From Streptomyces platensis (lineage in GTDB: Bacteria > Actinomycetota > Actinomycetes > Streptomycetales > Streptomycetaceae): a DNA stretch of 64,000 nt. The position numbers and the translations under genes are program-made. This document shows, in pieces, positions 42,278 to 50,470 of the stretch (positions are counted from its first letter, which is position 1; each line of letters starts with the position of its first letter). The stretch spans positions 2,790,001 to 2,854,000 of the forward strand of contig NZ_CP023691.1 of the NCBI RefSeq assembly GCF_008704855.1. Direction: 5' to 3'. The notes under the pieces are model-generated. The model searched no databases, was not told the DNA's origin, and saw only the letters and a program-made list of their open reading frames with translations.

Positions 42278-43672
42278 ATGATCATTGCTGCCGCACAATT
42301 CCTCCCGGTACCGGGCGATATCGAGGCCAATGCCGCCCGGATGGCCGGGCTTCTCACCGAGGCCGCCGGGCGCGGCGCGGGGCTGGTGGTCTTCCCCGAA
42401 CTCGCGCTGACGCACTACGACCTGGCCCTGATAGCCGCCGACCCGGTGGGCATGACGGTCACGGCGGACGACGCCCGGCTGGCACCCGTACGGGAGGCCT
42501 GCCGGGCGACCGGGACCGCGGCGGTCGTGAACGCGGCGGGCCGTGCCACCGGCGGCGGGTCCCGTCCGGCCATCTCCTCGTTCGTCATCGGCCCGGACGG
42601 CGCCCTGGTCACCCGCTACGACAAGGTCCATCTGTTCGGGGACGAGAACACCGTGTTCGCGCCGGGGAGCGCGCCGGGCCGCTGCACCCTGGGCGGCATC
42701 CGGTTCGCGCTCGCCACCTGCTTCGACAACAGCCACCCCGAGGTGGCGGCGCGGGCCGCGGCGGACGGCTGCCGGGTGTCGCTCGCCAGCTCCTTCCACG
42801 GCTCGGCGGAGCGCGTGGCGGGATATGCGCAGCAGGCGCGGGACCACGGTCTGCAGGTGCTGCTCGCCAACGGCATGGGGACCGGCGGCTCCGCTTCGGG
42901 GTGCGGTCTCAGTGGCGCCTGGCTGCCGTCGGGTGAGCGGGTGGCGGCGGCCGCCGAGTGGACCGGGCCGGTGCCGGGGGACGGTGCGGAGCTGGTGTTC
43001 ACCGATGTCCGTGACCGGATCACGCTGATGGCGGACCCGGCGGTGGCCGCGGTCCCCGTCGAGGAGTGCGGTGAGCCGCTGGTGGACGTACGTGCCGCGG
43101 AGCCCGCGCTGCTCGTGGCCGAGGACCGGAACGACCCGCTCGGCGCCTATGCCTTCCTGCGGGAAGGCATGCTCCAACGGCTGCTGGCGGCGCAGAAGTC
43201 ACTGCCGGACGGGCTGCGGTTGCAGTTCGTCGAGGGCTACCGGCCGCCGGGACTCCAGCGCCGCTACTTCGAGGAGTACGCGGACGAGCTGCGCGCCGCC
43301 CACCCCGACTGGGACGCCGCCCGGCTCCACCAGGCCGCCAGCCGCTATGTGTCGCCGCCCGAGATCGCACCGCACAGCGCCGGTGGCGCGGTGGACCTCA
43401 CCCTCGTCACCACCGAGGGGGAACCCGTCGACATGGGGACGCCGATCAATGCCTCCCCCGAGGAGAGCGACGGCGCCTGCTACACGGCCGCGCCGGAGCT
43501 GACACCCGTCGCCCGCGCCCACCGCCGGGTGCTGAACGCCGCGCTGACCGCCGCCGGGCTGGTCAACTACCCGACCGAGTGGTGGCACTGGTCCTACGGC
43601 GACCGCTACTGGGCGCTGGCGACCGGCGCGGACCACGCGCTGTACGGGCCGACGGAGCCGGCCGGGCGGTGA
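42278..43672 (+). CDS. Fused nitrilase-superfamily amidase and VanX-type D-Ala-D-Ala dipeptidase
   Basis: A 464-residue cytoplasmic fusion. Residues 1-~255 form a carbon-nitrogen hydrolase with the full triad: Glu41 (FPELALT), Lys116 (RYDKVHLF), Cys148 (LATCFDNSHPE). Residues ~275-455 form an M15D metallopeptidase: GYRPP (Arg322), zinc ligands His366 and Asp373 in HSAGGAVD, catalytic Glu434 and ligand His437 in EWWHW. Both active sites are complete and the frame is uninterrupted. VanX-type enzymes cleave D-Ala-D-Ala; the nitrilase half would cut an amide. Together they suggest muropeptide or D-amino-acid amide turnover, an inference. No van genes are nearby. Confidence 0.88.
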   Translation: MIIAAAQFLPVPGDIEANAARMAGLLTEAAGRGAGLVVFPELALTHYDLALIAADPVGMTVTADDARLAPVREACRATGTAAVVNAAGRATGGGSRPAISSFVIGPDGALVTRYDKVHLFGDENTVFAPGSAPGRCTLGGIRFALATCFDNSHPEVAARAAADGCRVSLASSFHGSAERVAGYAQQARDHGLQVLLANGMGTGGSASGCGLSGAWLPSGERVAAAAEWTGPVPGDGAELVFTDVRDRITLMADPAVAAVPVEECGEPLVDVRAAEPALLVAEDRNDPLGAYAFLREGMLQRLLAAQKSLPDGLRLQFVEGYRPPGLQRRYFEEYADELRAAHPDWDAARLHQAASRYVSPPEIAPHSAGGAVDLTLVTTEGEPVDMGTPINASPEESDGACYTAAPELTPVARAHRRVLNAALTAAGLVNYPTEWWHWSYGDRYWALATGADHALYGPTEPAGR

Positions 43673-43716
43673 GGTGACGCCGGGTGCCGGGCGATGCCGG
43701 GCGGTCCCGCCCCGTC

Positions 43717-44640
43717 TCAGCCCTCCGGCTGCTCCGGTGCCAGGACCTCCAGCTCCGCCCGGGTCGGGTAGGACGGCTGGGCGCCCGGCTTGGTGACGGC
43801 GGCGGCGCCGACCCGTACGGCGAAGCGCGCCGCGCCGGGCAGTGTGTCGCCGCGGGCCAGGCGGGTGGCGAGGGCGCCGGTGAAGGCGTCGCCGGCACCG
43901 GTGGTGTCCACGGCCTTGACGCGTACGCCCGGGACGTTCTCGGCTCCGGAGGCGTCCAGGACCAGCGCGCCGTCGCCGCCGAGGGTGACCACGACGGAGC
44001 GGGCGCCCCGGTCGCGCAGGGCCTGCGCCCACTGGGCGGGGGTGCCGTCGGTCAGCCCGGAGAGCTGCCGCGCCTCGTGCTCGTTGACCACCAACGGGTC
44101 GGCCACCGACAGGAGTTCGGGGGCCAGCGCCGCGGTGGGGGCCGGGGAGGGGTTGAGTACGACGCGGCTGCCGGCCTGTTCGGCGGCCGCGGCGGCGGCC
44201 CGTACGGACTCCATGGGGATCTCCAGCTGGAGGGAGACCACGGCGGAGGCGGCGATGGTGTCCTTCGCGGCGGCCACGTCCTGCGGGGTGAGCGCGGCGT
44301 TGGCGCCCGGCGAGACCACGATGCTGTTGTCGCCGTCCGGGTCGACGATGATCATCGCGGTGCCGGTGCGGGCCGTCTCGTCCACGATGACCGGGGTGAC
44401 ATCGGTGCCCGCGGCGCGCTGGGCGCCGAGCAGCAGCTCCCCGTACGCATCGCCGCCGACCCGCGCCAGCAGCGCGGTGCGCCCGCCGATCCGGGCGGCG
44501 GCGGCCGCCTGGTTGGCGCCCTTGCCGCCGGCCGATTCGACCAGGTCCGTGCCGAGCACGGTCTCCCCCGCGCCGGGCCGCCGGTCGACCCGTACCGTCA
44601 GATCCGCGTTGGCCGAGCCGACCACCAGGACGTCATACAT
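43717..44640 (-). CDS. rbsK: Ribokinase
   Basis: A 307-residue PfkB-family sugar kinase that phosphorylates ribose to ribose 5-phosphate. The N-terminal signature GSANADLTVRVDRRPGAGETVLG and GGKGANQAAAAARIGG mark ribokinase. The C-terminal PfkB signature VDTTGAGDAFTGALA near 245 contains the catalytic Asp. ATG 44640 has GGGAG 8 bases upstream. It is the last gene of the rbsA-rbsC-rbsB-rbsK series. A hairpin at 44676-44702 in the rbsB-rbsK gap could reduce its expression relative to the binding protein. No rbsD mutarotase follows. Confidence 0.95.
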   Translation of the reverse strand: MYDVLVVGSANADLTVRVDRRPGAGETVLGTDLVESAGGKGANQAAAAARIGGRTALLARVGGDAYGELLLGAQRAAGTDVTPVIVDETARTGTAMIIVDPDGDNSIVVSPGANAALTPQDVAAAKDTIAASAVVSLQLEIPMESVRAAAAAAEQAGSRVVLNPSPAPTAALAPELLSVADPLVVNEHEARQLSGLTDGTPAQWAQALRDRGARSVVVTLGGDGALVLDASGAENVPGVRVKAVDTTGAGDAFTGALATRLARGDTLPGAARFAVRVGAAAVTKPGAQPSYPTRAELEVLAPEQPEG

Positions 44641-44675
44641 GCACCGCTCTCCCACTTCTCTTCTCATCCGTCATT

Positions 44676-44702
44676 CCCGGCGGCCCCCTCGGACGCGCCG
44701 GG
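44676..44702 (-). terminator. Intercistronic hairpin between rbsB and rbsK
   Basis: CCCGGCG/CGCCGGG arms with a 13-base loop, between rbsB stop and rbsK start. It may be an mRNA stabiliser of the upstream part or a partial terminator. Confidence 0.4.
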
Positions 44703-44710
44703 CCGCGCGC

Positions 44711-45670
44711 TCAGTCGTCGAACTTCGCGGCGTTCTCGCTGGTCACCAGTACCACCGGCACCCGGACCGACCGCGGCAGCTTCTCACCCCGGGAGGCCTT
44801 CAGCGCCCAGTCCACGGCCTGTTTGCCGAGGAGTTCCGGCTGCTGGGCGACGGTGGCGGTCAGGCTGCCCCCGCGGACCGCCTTGACCCCGTCCGGGGTG
44901 CCGTCGAACGCCACCACCTTGACGTCCTTGCCGGACCGCCCGCCCAGCGCCTTGGACGCGCCCAGCGCCATCTCGTCGTTGGCGGCGAACACCCCGCCGA
45001 TGTCGCGGTGCGCCTGGAGCATATTGGTCATCACGTCCATGCCCTTGGTGCGGTCGAAGTCCGCGGGCTGCCGGGCGACGACCTTGATGCCGGGGTACTT
45101 CTTGATGCCCTCCTCGAAGCCCTTGCCGCGCTCGCGGGCGGCGGAGGTGCCGGCCTGGCCCTCCAGGAAGGCCACCTTGCCCTTTCCGCCGAGCGATTCG
45201 GCCAGGGTCTTCGCGGCGAGCCGGCCGCCCGCGACGTTGTCGGAGGCGATGGTCGAGCCGACCGTGCCGCCGTTGACGCCCCGGTCGATGGAGATGACCG
45301 GCACCTTCGCCCGGTTGGCGACACCGACGGCCGGGACCGCGGCATCGGAGTCGACCGGGTTGATGATGGCCGCCTTGACGTTCTGGCTGGTGAACGTCTC
45401 CATCTGGTTGATCTGCTGGGTGGGGTCGTTCTGGGCGTCGGTGATGTTGAGGTGCAGACCGCGGGCGTCCGCCTCGGCCTGGGCGCCCTCCTTGATGCCC
45501 ACGAAGAACGGGTTGTTCATCGTGGACAGCGCGAGCCCCAGATCGGTGTTGCCGCCGCGGTCGCAGCCGGCCAGGCCCAGGACGGCGGTCGCGGCCAGCC
45601 CGGCCGCCAGCGACGCCTTGATCCGGGGGTTCTGCAAGGCGTTCCGCCGGGTGTTCCGCGGGGCGCTCAT
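44711..45670 (-). CDS. rbsB: Ribose ABC transporter substrate-binding lipoprotein
   Basis: A 319-residue periplasmic-binding-protein type I lipoprotein. The lipobox is LAGC with Cys36. The mature part opens LGLALSTMNNPFFVGIKEGAQAEA, with INPVDSDAAVPAV, VISIDRGV, FAANDEMALGA and VVAFDGTPDGVKAV typical of ribose/galactose binders. It delivers ribose to the RbsC-RbsA importer. ATG overlaps the rbsC stop by 4 bases (ATGA). Specificity is assigned from the operon (ribokinase) as well as the fold. Confidence 0.94.
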   Translation of the reverse strand: MSAPRNTRRNALQNPRIKASLAAGLAATAVLGLAGCDRGGNTDLGLALSTMNNPFFVGIKEGAQAEADARGLHLNITDAQNDPTQQINQMETFTSQNVKAAIINPVDSDAAVPAVGVANRAKVPVISIDRGVNGGTVGSTIASDNVAGGRLAAKTLAESLGGKGKVAFLEGQAGTSAARERGKGFEEGIKKYPGIKVVARQPADFDRTKGMDVMTNMLQAHRDIGGVFAANDEMALGASKALGGRSGKDVKVVAFDGTPDGVKAVRGGSLTATVAQQPELLGKQAVDWALKASRGEKLPRSVRVPVVLVTSENAAKFDD

Positions 45671-46674
45671 CGCGCGCTCCGGCGGCGCAGCGTGTCCAGG
45701 AGCACCGCCACCGCGATGACCAGGCCGGTGGCGACCTGCTGCCAGAACGCCGAGACGCTCAGCAGGTTGAGGCCGTTGCGCAGGACGGCGAGGATCAGCG
45801 CACCGATGAGGGTGCCGGAGGCCTTGCCGGAGCCGCCGGAGAGGCTGGCCCCGCCGATGACGACGGCAGCGATGGCGTCCAGCTCGTAGCCGGTGGCGGC
45901 CTGCGGCTGGGCGGAGGTGAGCCGGGCGGCGAGCACGATACCGGCGACCGCGGCGAACACCCCGGACAGCGCGTAGATCGCGAGCTTGCGGCGCTTGACG
46001 TTGATGCCGGAGAGCCGGGCCGCCTCCTCGTTGCCGCCGATCGCGAACATCGCGCGGCCGGCGTACGTACGGGCCAGCACCAGCGCGGCGATCAGCCCCA
46101 TCGCGATCATGACGAGCACGGGCACCGGCAGCCAGCCGCCGAGAGTGTCACCGAGCGCGCTGACCGAGCCGGGGAAGGGGATCGGCGAGCCGCCGGAGAT
46201 GACCAGGGCCAGGCCGCGGCCGACCGAGAGCATCGCCAACGTGGCGATGAAGGCAGGAAGTTTGCCGTAGGCGACCAGCGCGCCGGAGACCAGACCGGCC
46301 GCCGCGCCGACCGCCAGGCCGAGCAGTACCGCCATCCAGACCGGCAGGCCTTCATTGGTGGCCGCCCAGGCCACGACGGTGGCGGAGAGCGCGGCGACCG
46401 AGCCGACCGACAGATCGATACCGGCCGAGACGATCACGAAGGTGACGCCGAAGGCGAGGATCGCGGTGACCGACGCCTGGACGCCGACGTTGAGGAGGTT
46501 CTGCCCGTTGAGGAAGTCCCTGGACAGCGCCGCCATCACGACGACCAGCGCGATCAGCCCGCCGAGCGGGCCGTTCCTGAGGACCGCCCGGGAGAACCAC
46601 GGCCCGAAGCCGTCCCGGTCCGGTGCCCGTCCCACCGCCTCGGCGGCGGCTCCCGTCTTCACCTCAGTGGACAT
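45667..46674 (-). CDS. rbsC: Ribose ABC transporter permease
   Basis: A 335-residue membrane protein of the BPD_transp_2 family with about ten spans. The start MSTEVKTGAAAEAVGR precedes the first helix GGLIALVVVMAALS. ILAFGVTFVIVSAGIDLSVGSVAALSATV near 80 and NEEAARLSGINVKRRKLAIYALSG (cytoplasmic coupling segment) near 215 are family hallmarks, as is VIGGASLSGGSGK near 275. ATG 46674 overlaps the rbsA end by 11 bases, and its stop overlaps rbsB by 4. The three transporter genes are translationally coupled. Confidence 0.95.
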   Translation of the reverse strand: MSTEVKTGAAAEAVGRAPDRDGFGPWFSRAVLRNGPLGGLIALVVVMAALSRDFLNGQNLLNVGVQASVTAILAFGVTFVIVSAGIDLSVGSVAALSATVVAWAATNEGLPVWMAVLLGLAVGAAAGLVSGALVAYGKLPAFIATLAMLSVGRGLALVISGGSPIPFPGSVSALGDTLGGWLPVPVLVMIAMGLIAALVLARTYAGRAMFAIGGNEEAARLSGINVKRRKLAIYALSGVFAAVAGIVLAARLTSAQPQAATGYELDAIAAVVIGGASLSGGSGKASGTLIGALILAVLRNGLNLLSVSAFWQQVATGLVIAVAVLLDTLRRRSAR

Positions 46675-48322
46675 CGGAGCCCTCCATCGCGCTCTCGTCG
46701 TGGTGCTTCGTGCTCTTGGCAGTGCCGTTCGTGCTGCTGGCGGTGCCGCTCGTGTTCTTGGCGGTGCCGTCCGTGTTCCCGGAAGCGGCACCGGGGGCCT
46801 GGAGCGCCAGTTCCATCACGGCGTCCTGGGTGGCCTCGTCGGCCGACAGCTCACCGGCCAGCCGGCCCTGCGACATCACCAGCACCCGGTCGCTCATCCC
46901 GAGGACCTCGGGCAGATCGCTGGAGATCATCAGGACCGCGCGGCCGGCCGCCGTCAGCTCGTTGATCAGGTGGTAGATCTCGACCTTGGCGCCGACGTCG
47001 ATACCGCGCGTCGGCTCGTCGAGGATCAGCAGCCGGGTGTCCGTCAGCAGCCACTTACCGATGACGATCTTCTGCTGGTTGCCGCCGGAGAGGGTGCGCG
47101 CGCTCTGGCCCAGGCCGCTCATCCGGACCTTCAACCGCTCGGCGGCGGTGGCCGCTTCGCGCCGCTGCGCGCCCCGGTCCACCAGCCCGCCGCGGGTGTC
47201 GCGGTCGAGCCGGGCGAGGGTGAGGTTGTCCTGGAGGGAGGCGTCCAGCACCAGGCCCTGGCCCTTGCGGTCCTCCGGTACGAGGCCGAGCCCGGCACGC
47301 ATCGCGGCCCGGACATCGCCGCGGGCCAGCTCCTTGCCGTCGATCTCGACCGTGCCCGCGTCATAGCGGTCCACGCCGAAGACCGCCCGGACCACCTCCG
47401 TACGGCCCGCGCCGACCAGCCCGGCCAGGCCCACGACCTCACCGGCCCGCACCTCGAAGTCGATGCCCTCGAAGACCGGTCCGGCGGTGGTGCCGTTGCG
47501 GGTCAGGCCGCGGACGCGCAACAGGGGCGCGCCCGGCTCGTCGGGGCGGCGGCGCGGGTACTGCTCGGCGATGTCCCGGCCCACCATCAGGCGGATCAGC
47601 TCGTCCTCGTCCGTCGAGGCCGGCACCTCCGCGACGGAGCGGCCGTCCCGCAGGACGGTGACCCGGTCGCCGAGCGCGCCGATCTCCTCCAGGTGGTGGG
47701 TGATGAAGATGATGCCGACACCGGCGTCGCGCAGTTCGCGGACGATCTCGAAGAGGGTCTCGACCTCCTCGGAGGTCAGCACCGCGGTCGGCTCGTCCAT
47801 GATCAGAACACGGGCGTCCAGGCTGAGCGCCTTGGCGATCTCCACCATCTGGAGGCGGGCGATGCCCAGTTCGGCGACCGGGGTGTTCGGGGACACATCG
47901 AGCCGTACGCGCCGCAGCAGTTCGGCGGCCCGGGTCCGCATGGTCTTTTTGTCGACCAGACCCAGACGGGTGCGCGGCTGGCGGCCCAGGAAGATGTTCT
48001 CGGCGACGGTCAGGCCCGGGACGAGGTTGAACTCCTGGTAGATGGTGGCGATGCCGAGCCGTTCGGCGTCCTGCGCCGAACGGACGGTGACCTCGTCGCC
48101 GTCCACGAGCAGGCGGCCCTCGTCCGGGCGGTGGGCGCCGGAGAGCATCTTGATGAGGGTGCTCTTGCCCGCACCGTTCTCGCCGAGCAGGACATGCACC
48201 TCACCGGCGCGCAGGGTCAGGTCCACGCCGTCGAGCGCGCGGACACCCGGGAACGACTTCGTCACCCCCTCCACGCGCAGCAGTTCGCGGCCGCCCGGTA
48301 CGTCGTCGTTGACGCCGGTCAT
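46664..48322 (-). CDS. rbsA: Ribose ABC transporter ATP-binding protein with heptapeptide-repeat tail
   Basis: A 552-residue double-ATPase. The first domain has Walker A GENGAGKST near 46, a Q-loop (YQEF), LGIARLQMVEIAKALS and Walker B LIMDEPT near 175. The second has the degenerate loop GLVGAGRTE, signature LSGGNQQK and LILDEPTRGIDVGAK. Normal RbsA ends near residue 510; this one carries an extra ~40-residue tail built of three heptads, NTDGTAK, NTSGTAS and STNGTAK, encoded by a 21-base tandem repeat. ATG 48322 follows GAGAGGGG. It is the first gene of the transporter set; lacI lies 297 bases upstream on the same strand. Confidence 0.94.
   Translation of the reverse strand: MTGVNDDVPGGRELLRVEGVTKSFPGVRALDGVDLTLRAGEVHVLLGENGAGKSTLIKMLSGAHRPDEGRLLVDGDEVTVRSAQDAERLGIATIYQEFNLVPGLTVAENIFLGRQPRTRLGLVDKKTMRTRAAELLRRVRLDVSPNTPVAELGIARLQMVEIAKALSLDARVLIMDEPTAVLTSEEVETLFEIVRELRDAGVGIIFITHHLEEIGALGDRVTVLRDGRSVAEVPASTDEDELIRLMVGRDIAEQYPRRRPDEPGAPLLRVRGLTRNGTTAGPVFEGIDFEVRAGEVVGLAGLVGAGRTEVVRAVFGVDRYDAGTVEIDGKELARGDVRAAMRAGLGLVPEDRKGQGLVLDASLQDNLTLARLDRDTRGGLVDRGAQRREAATAAERLKVRMSGLGQSARTLSGGNQQKIVIGKWLLTDTRLLILDEPTRGIDVGAKVEIYHLINELTAAGRAVLMISSDLPEVLGMSDRVLVMSQGRLAGELSADEATQDAVMELALQAPGAASGNTDGTAKNTSGTASSTNGTAKSTKHHDESAMEGSDVH
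46710..46772 (-). repeat. Three 21-base tandem repeats inside rbsA
   Basis: Units at 46710-46730, 46731-46751 and 46752-46772 differ at a few positions each and keep the reading frame, encoding a [N/S]-T-x-G-T-A-[K/S] heptad. A partial fourth unit follows. The structure suggests replication slippage and possible length variation between strains. Confidence 0.8.
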
Positions 48323-48618
48323 GCGCTGCCCCTCTCTTCCTCGGGTGGCTTGGGTGGTGGGTGGTGGCTGGTTCGGGTGGGGGTGGGGGCGCCGGCTTGG
48401 GTGGGCCCTGGCCTGGTGGGCGGTGGTGGCGGCTGGTTTGGATGGGAAGTGGTGGCCGGCTTGGGTGGGCTGTGGTGTGCGTGGGCCGTGGCCTGGTGGG
48501 TGGTGGTCGCTGGTTTGCGTGGGTGGTGGTGGCCGGCTGGGCTGTGATGACTCGTTCGGGTGGCCCGCCCGGACGGGGTGCCCGGCCCGAGTGGCGGGCC
48601 GGGCCCGGGCGGGCCGGC
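48323..48618. repeat. G/T-rich degenerate repeat tract between lacI and rbsA
   Basis: On the plus strand, about 48345-48550 is almost free of A and made of GGTGG/TGGG units. Three longer copies begin with GCCGGCT at 48391, 48455 and 48532 (64 and 77 bases apart). The many GG and GGG runs could form a quadruplex on the plus strand; the rbs transcript would carry the C-rich complement. No operator or promoter is recognisable in it. Confidence 0.6.
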
Positions 48619-49620
48619 TCAGGGGGCGGGCACTTCGCCACAGGAGCGGCGGGTGACCAGCCGGGCCGGCAGCAGCACCGAGCCGGCCGGCCGGCCCTCG
48701 ATCCGCGCCAGCAGGGTGTGGACGGCGGCCCGGCCCAGTTCCCGGGTGGGCTGGGCGATGGCGGTCAGCGGCGGATCGGTGTGGGCGAACCACGGCACGT
48801 CGTCGTACACCACCAGCGCCACATCGTCGGGGACCCGCAGCCCGCGGGCGCGGAGTTCGTCCATCGCGCCCAGCGCCATCAGGTTGTCGGTGGCCAGTAC
48901 CGCGTCCGGCGGCTCGGCGAGGTCGAGGAACGCGCTCATCACCTGCCGGCCGCCGGTGTGCTGGAGGTCGGGGGTGGCACCAACCCGCTCGTCGGGCAGG
49001 GTGAGGCCGTAGCCGCCCAGCGCCGTACGGAAGAAGCCGAGGCGCTCGTCGCCGGTAGGGGTGCCGGCCGGGGCGACGATGATCGCGGGGCGGCGGCGGC
49101 CGTGGGCGGCGAGATGGGCGGCGAGCTCGGTGAGCGCGGTACGGCCGTCGGCGCGGACGCAGGGGGCGTCGACACCGGGCACGGTGCGGTCCAGCAGCAC
49201 CAGCGGCGTGCCGGAGGCCACGACCTCGCTGAGCATCGCCGAACCCGTACCGGCCGAGCTGACCAGCAGGCCGTCGATCCGGCGGTCGAGCAGCGTGCGG
49301 ATGTAGTCGTCCTGCTGCTCGGGGCTCTCATCGGCATTGCCGATGACCAGGCTGTAGCCGAGGCTGCGGGCCTCGTCCTCGACGGCGTCGGCCAGCTCGG
49401 TGAAGAAGGGGTTGGTGAGATCGCTGATGATCAGACCGAGCGCGCCGGTCCGCGCGGTGCGCAGCGCGCGGGCGACGTTGTTGGGCCGGTAGCCGAGGTC
49501 CCGTACGGCGGCGAGCACCCGTTCCCGGGTCTCGGCGACCGGACTGTGGCCATTGAGCACCCGCGAAACCGTGGCCACGGAAACCCCTGCCCGCTCCGCC
49601 ACATCCTTGATGTTCGCCAT
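48619..49620 (-). CDS. LacI family repressor of the ribose operon
   Basis: A 333-residue regulator. The N-terminal HTH MANIKDVAERAGVSVATVSRVLNGHSPVAE spans 1-30, with the hinge helix NNVARALRT near 50. The ligand domain (LGLIISDLTNPFFTELADAVEDEA, VLLDRTVPG, AVLATDNLMALGAMDELRARG, DDVPWF, RLVTRRSCG) is of the ribose-binding type. It is followed by rbsACBK on the same strand, and two LacI-type AATCGNTT operators lie 100-140 bases upstream. Control of itself and of the read-through operon by ribose or ribose phosphate is the simplest reading. Confidence 0.93.
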   Translation of the reverse strand: MANIKDVAERAGVSVATVSRVLNGHSPVAETRERVLAAVRDLGYRPNNVARALRTARTGALGLIISDLTNPFFTELADAVEDEARSLGYSLVIGNADESPEQQDDYIRTLLDRRIDGLLVSSAGTGSAMLSEVVASGTPLVLLDRTVPGVDAPCVRADGRTALTELAAHLAAHGRRRPAIIVAPAGTPTGDERLGFFRTALGGYGLTLPDERVGATPDLQHTGGRQVMSAFLDLAEPPDAVLATDNLMALGAMDELRARGLRVPDDVALVVYDDVPWFAHTDPPLTAIAQPTRELGRAAVHTLLARIEGRPAGSVLLPARLVTRRSCGEVPAP

Positions 49621-49716
49621 GGCACCGTCGCCGTTCCGTTTGTCCGCTGGTCGCTGGTTGCTGGTTGCTGTTCGCGCCTCCCGTGGGGGCGGGTTCGCGG
49701 GTTCGCCTTGATCGCC

Positions 49717-49766
49717 GTGTAATCGTTTCCGCGAGGAAGGCGTGGGGGCTACGAAATCGATTACAC
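49717..49766. promoter_or_regulatory. Two LacI-type operators upstream of lacI
   Basis: AATCGTTT (49721-49728) and AATCGATT (49755-49762) both fit the AANCGNTT core of LacI-family operators. Their flanks are mutual inverted repeats (GTGTAATCG and CGATTACAC). Centres are 34 bases apart, about three helical turns, which allows cooperative binding or looping. Confidence 0.65.
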
Positions 49767-50018
49767 GCGGGGTGCGTCAAGACAAGGGGAATGTTGCGTG
49801 CGTCACAGGGGGTGGGGCGGGAGTGGGGTGTCGCGGGGTGTGGGACCCGGGTAGAGGTGCGGAGGGCCGAGGGGCACGGGAAACGCGCGGTGAGGGTGCG
49901 GGAAGCATGCGGGCGCGAGCTGCGCGGAAGGTGTCGAGCCCGGGCACTCCCCCGTTGACCGTCCCACCTCGACGGCGGGTACCGGCCGTGTCCGGACCCC
50001 GTGGGGCCGGCCCCGGCG
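49767..50018. other. Gap left of the small membrane protein gene
   Basis: Together with the operator block, this makes a 398-base stretch (49621-50018) without a gene. Apart from the LacI sites I see only G-rich, low-information sequence. Confidence 0.5.
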
Positions 50019-50144
50019 TTACCGGGCGAACTGCCCCACACAAGCGACGATCGCCACCAGCAGGCCCAGCACCCCGATGACCACCTGCCATCTGTCAGAC
50101 GGCGCCCACCGGTCGCTCTCCTGCTCCGTGTCCTGATCGTCCAT
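50019..50144 (-). CDS. Small single-span membrane protein (41 residues)
   Basis: A 41-residue peptide: an acidic, Gln-rich head (MDDQDTEQESDRWAPSDRW) followed by one hydrophobic helix (QVVIGVLGLLVAIVACVGQ) and FAR. ATG 50144 has AGGAGG-type sequence 5 bases upstream, one of the best ribosome sites in this part of the window, and the head-plus-helix architecture is coherent. It is not part of a longer gene: the upstream frame is repetitive and unlike protein. Orientation suggests an N-out or N-in single-pass protein; no function is known. Confidence 0.65.
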   Translation of the reverse strand: MDDQDTEQESDRWAPSDRWQVVIGVLGLLVAIVACVGQFAR

Positions 50145-50277
50145 CGCTCCTCCTCGCTCCTCCGGACAGGCCCCGGAAGCCAGGGCCCCCGCCGGCCGAC
50201 CGCCGACGGAGCTGTGGGGAGGAACGTGGTGAAGCGCCGCCAGAATAGCGCGAGTTGAGCCGACGCAGGCCCGAAAG

Positions 50278-50329
50278 CGGGACCGAGAAACGGGACCGAA
50301 GAGCGGGACCGAAGAGCAGGAGCGGAGAG
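50278..50329. repeat. Four 13-base tandem repeats, intergenic
   Basis: Units at 50278, 50291, 50304 and 50317. The second and third are identical (CGGGACCGAAGAG); the first and fourth are degenerate. Purine-rich on the plus strand. Confidence 0.75.
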
Positions 50330-50441
50330 CGGGGGGAAGGGCGGGCGGGAAGGGTGGGACCCGAAGAACGGCCCCACAGCGGTGCCAAGGGCCCCGCCCA
50401 TGCCACGAACGTGGGGCTGCGCCACGCCCGCAGACCCCAAA

Positions 50442-50470
50442 GGACCGCACCCCTTCGCGGGATGCGGCCC
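50442..50470 (-). terminator. Terminator of ohr
   Basis: CCGCACCC pairs with GGGATGCGG (one bulged A) around a CTTCGC loop, 30 bases past the ohr stop. Confidence 0.5.

Noticed and set aside
42278..43672. Vancomycin resistance locus because of the VanX-like domain
   Set aside because: No VanH, VanA-type ligase, VanR or VanS gene is nearby, and the VanX domain is fused to a nitrilase; a housekeeping or catabolic role is more likely.
43699..43712. Terminator GGGCGG-TC-CCGCCC between the nitrilase-VanX and rbsK genes
   Set aside because: Stem is only 6 bp with a 2-base loop; too weak to call in such GC-rich DNA.
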